Source: Bifidobacterium breve
GTDB lineage: Bacteria > Actinomycetota > Acidimicrobiia > Acidimicrobiales > Ilumatobacteraceae
Reading direction: 5' to 3'
Assembly: GCA_945871625.1 (NCBI GenBank)
Contig: CAMBWL010000042.1
Span: 1 to 7,122, forward strand
Length of the DNA: 7,122 nt
The notes below the pieces were generated by a model. That model was not told where the DNA came from. It made no database searches and worked only from the letters and a program-made list of their open reading frames with translations. Numbering within the stretch: position 1 is the stretch's first letter; each line of letters begins with the position of its first letter. Shown here piece after piece: positions 4,655 to 7,122 of the stretch. The position numbers and the translations under genes are program-made.

Positions 4655-7122
4655 TGATGAAGCGCGAATGCGATTTCTGGATCAATCCCGTGCCGCTTGA
4701 TCGATTCGCTCACAACCTCAGATTTTATTTCGCCTGCGATCGACAATTCGTGCAATACGGCAACCACGATATGCGGTGCGTCAATTTCAAAGTGGCGACG
4801 CAATGCCGAGCGCGTATCACTGCGGCCCATGCCGTCAGTGCCCAGTGGTGTAAACGAACGACTCGGCACAAATCGCGCCACTTGCTCGGGCACGATGCGC
4901 ATAAAGTCGCTGACTGCCACTATTGGTCCCGTTCCACTGTCCAGCAACTCGGTGACGAGTGGTTGGCGTTGCTGCTGTTCGGGGTGCAGGCGGTTCCAAC
5001 GTTCGATTTCGATTGCTTGTTCACGCAATGACTTATATGAAGTTGCCGACCAAAGTTCGCAACCCACGTCATATCTCTCGAGCAATTCAGCCGCTGCCGC
5101 GCTTGCCGCGGTGTGTGCCGAGCCAGAAAACAAAATCGACGCACGATGTTTAGCAGTTGGTGCCGGTTTCCATAGGTAGAGACCCTGCATAATTTGTTCG
5201 GCGATACTCTTTGTCGAATCACGCGATTCTGGCATCGCTGGCATCAGATAGTTTTCGTTGTACAGAGTCAAATAATAAAACACATCACGCTGTGCATCGC
5301 CGTACATCTCTTTGATGCCTTCACGCACGATCGTTGCAACTTCATACGCAAATGCCGGGTCATATGCGCGACACGCAGGCACCGTGCTGGCCAAAACCAA
5401 CGAGTGACCATCTTGGTGTTGCAAACCTTCGCCATGCAGGGTCGTGCGTCCGGCAGTCGCACCCAGCAAGAAGCCCTTCGCTCGAGCGTCGGCGGCTTGC
5501 CAAATTAAATCGCCAACTCGCTGAAAGCCGAACATCGAATAAAACGTGTAGAACGGCACCATCGGCACGCCACGGGTGGCGTAACTCGTGCCAGCAGCAA
5601 TAAAACTCGCCAGACTGCCGGCTTCGGTGATGCCCTCCTCAAGAATTTGACCGTCACTCGCTTCGGCATATTTGAGCAGCATGTCGTGATCAACTGGTTC
5701 GTATTTCTGACCCTGCGACGCATAGATCTTTAATTCGCTGAATAGCGAATCCATACCGAATGTACGCGCCTCATCAGGGATAATCGGCACGACACGTTCA
5801 CCAAAGTCTTTGTCGCGTGCCAAGTTGCGCAACAGTCTCGTGAAGCCCATCGTCGTGCTCACGCTCTGTGTCGCGCTTCCATTCTCAAATTCTTTGAACG
5901 CGTCGTCACTCGGCAAACTAATTGCTTTGCGCACTGTCGTGGTACGTCGTGGCAATGCTCCACCCAACGCCCGACGACGTTCGATCATGTACTGATATTC
6001 GACGCTGTCGACTGGTGGGCGATAGTACGGCGGATCTTCGGCCTCGAGGTCGGCGTCAGAAATTTCTTCGTTCAAATGCAAACGGTCGCGCAATGTCTTC
6101 AACTGTGCATCGCTCATTTTTTTTATTTGGTGTGTCGCGTTTCGACCCTCGATGTCGTCGCCGAGTGTCCAACCCTTCACGGTCTTGCACAAAATTGCTG
6201 TTGGTCGACCAGATCCAGCATTTTCAGTTGCCGCACGATACGCCGCATACAGTTTGCGATAGTCGTGACCGCCACGCGGCAGGTTTTGCAGGTCTGCGTC
6301 CGACAGGTGGCTGACCATCTCGCGCAAACGCGGGTCTGGTCCGAAAAAGTTTTCACGTATATAGTTGCCGTCTTCGATCGTGTAGCGCTGAAACTCGCCG
6401 TCAACGGTCGTGTTCATCTTGTTGAGCAGCGCACCCGATGTGTCGCGCGCCAAAAGTTCGTCCCACTTCGAACCCCAAATCACCTTGATCACGTTCCATC
6501 CAGCACCACGAAATGTCGCTTCGAGTTCTTGGATAATTTTTCCGTTGCCGCGCACGGGTCCATCAAGACGCTGCAAGTTGCAATTCACTACGAAGACCAG
6601 GTTGTCTAGTTGCTCACGTGCGGCAAGTGAGATCGAGCCAAGTGTTTCTGGTTCATCGCATTCGCCATCACCCAAGAACGCCCAAACTCGGCTTGCGGAT
6701 GTGTCATCAATTTTGCGATTCATCAAATATCTGTTGAACCGCGCTTGATAGAGCGCCGTCAACGGTCCAAGACCCATCGACACAGTCGGAAACTCCCAGA
6801 ACTCGGGCATCAATCTCGGGTGCGGGTAACTCGACAAGCCGCGACCCTCGCGACCAATTTCGCGTCTGAACGAATCTAGATCTTCTTCGTTGAGTCGACG
6901 CTCTAAAAATGCGCGAGCATAAACGCCTGGCGCTGCATGCCCTTGAAAATAGACATGGTCACCTGGTGTACCACTGTCTTTGCCCTTGAAGAAGTGGTTG
7001 AAGCCAATTTCATAGAGACTCGCCGACGAAGCAAATGTTGACAAGTGCCCGCCGATGCCTTCGGCTTTCGTGTTCGCACGCACAACCATGACGGCGGCGT
7101 TCCAGCGAATGTAGGCACGAAT
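4651..7122 (-). CDS. aceE: Pyruvate dehydrogenase E1 component, homodimeric type (5' end missing)
   Basis: E1 of the pyruvate dehydrogenase complex: thiamine-diphosphate-dependent decarboxylation of pyruvate and transfer of the acetyl group to the lipoyl domain of E2. The window holds 823 residues; the frame stays open to base 7122 with IRAYIRWNAAV before the first visible Met (7089-7087), and about 80-90 N-terminal residues lie outside. Counting from that Met: FQGHAAPGVYARAF (48-61, H51 like E. coli H142), ThDP/Mg motif GDGECDEPE through NCNLQRLDG (140-177), NATHQIKKM (317-325, H320 like H407), catalytic Glu in EEGITEAG (484-491, E489 like E571), GEGLQHQDGHS (553-563, H558 like H640), and LGTDGMGRSDTR (749-760). 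It ends in the usual C-terminal transketolase-like domain. The key residues are all present, so it should be active. Its TGA overlaps the next ATG. Confidence 0.97.
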   Translation of the reverse strand: MRAYIRWNAAVMVVRANTKAEGIGGHLSTFASSASLYEIGFNHFFKGKDSGTPGDHVYFQGHAAPGVYARAFLERRLNEEDLDSFRREIGREGRGLSSYPHPRLMPEFWEFPTVSMGLGPLTALYQARFNRYLMNRKIDDTSASRVWAFLGDGECDEPETLGSISLAAREQLDNLVFVVNCNLQRLDGPVRGNGKIIQELEATFRGAGWNVIKVIWGSKWDELLARDTSGALLNKMNTTVDGEFQRYTIEDGNYIRENFFGPDPRLREMVSHLSDADLQNLPRGGHDYRKLYAAYRAATENAGSGRPTAILCKTVKGWTLGDDIEGRNATHQIKKMSDAQLKTLRDRLHLNEEISDADLEAEDPPYYRPPVDSVEYQYMIERRRALGGALPRRTTTVRKAISLPSDDAFKEFENGSATQSVSTTMGFTRLLRNLARDKDFGERVVPIIPDEARTFGMDSLFSELKIYASQGQKYEPVDHDMLLKYAEASDGQILEEGITEAGSLASFIAAGTSYATRGVPMVPFYTFYSMFGFQRVGDLIWQAADARAKGFLLGATAGRTTLHGEGLQHQDGHSLVLASTVPACRAYDPAFAYEVATIVREGIKEMYGDAQRDVFYYLTLYNENYLMPAMPESRDSTKSIAEQIMQGLYLWKPAPTAKHRASILFSGSAHTAASAAAAELLERYDVGCELWSATSYKSLREQAIEIERWNRLHPEQQQRQPLVTELLDSGTGPIVAVSDFMRIVPEQVARFVPSRSFTPLGTDGMGRSDTRSALRRHFEIDAPHIVVAVLHELSIAGEIKSEVVSESIKRHGIDPEIAFALHQ

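Noticed and set aside
5922..6609. Plus-strand open frames of 130 and 177 codons opposite aceE
   Set aside because: They lie wholly antisense to strongly conserved aceE sequence, and their Cys/Arg-rich composition is typical of a shadow frame.
7087..7089. First visible Met of aceE as the real start
   Set aside because: The frame continues to the window edge with YIRWNAAV, a conserved internal AceE segment, so the gene is cut by the window.

Overview
This is ordinary bacterial chromosome, gene-dense and of roughly even base composition by eye. An actinobacterium is the best fit. The evidence is a homodimeric-type AceE pyruvate dehydrogenase E1, two adjacent genes of mycothiol-associated families, an HhH-GPD protein of a type I know from actinobacteria, few Shine-Dalgarno sites, and two start codons placed as in leaderless transcripts. 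A mid-GC member of class Acidimicrobiia is possible, but that is inference. I see no mobile element, CRISPR array, tRNA or rRNA.

Left block (1-2000, minus strand). Transcription runs from a DsbA-like thioredoxin-fold protein (start 2000) into a maleylpyruvate-isomerase-like mycothiol-dependent enzyme (start 1314, ATGA overlap). After 35 bases containing one arm of a hairpin come a 90-residue coiled-coil protein (start 463) and, by another ATGA overlap, an unrecognised gene that leaves the window at base 1. The first two belong to families linked to mycothiol, so a shared thiol-dependent redox or detoxification role is plausible. The last two have no function I can name.

Centre (2001-3073). 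A 58-base divergent gap carries a TAnnnT box exactly six bases before the ATG on each strand. To the right, on the plus strand, are a 77-residue uncharacterised protein and an alpha/beta hydrolase whose nucleophile elbow reads G-T-N-T-G, with Asn where Ser is normal. The hydrolase ends 4 bases from the convergent galE, and a 7-bp hairpin sits in its last codons.

Right block (3078-7122, minus strand). aceE (5' end outside the window) is followed by an HhH-GPD base-excision-repair-like gene and then galE (UDP-glucose 4-epimerase). Each junction is a 4-base start/stop overlap (ATGA, then GTGA), so all three are probably cotranscribed and translationally coupled although their pathways are unrelated.

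No stretch over 300 bases lacks a gene. I found no clear novel system. The most unusual points are the mycothiol-linked pair with its unknown downstream partners, the CPWA active site, and the hydrolase without a serine nucleophile.
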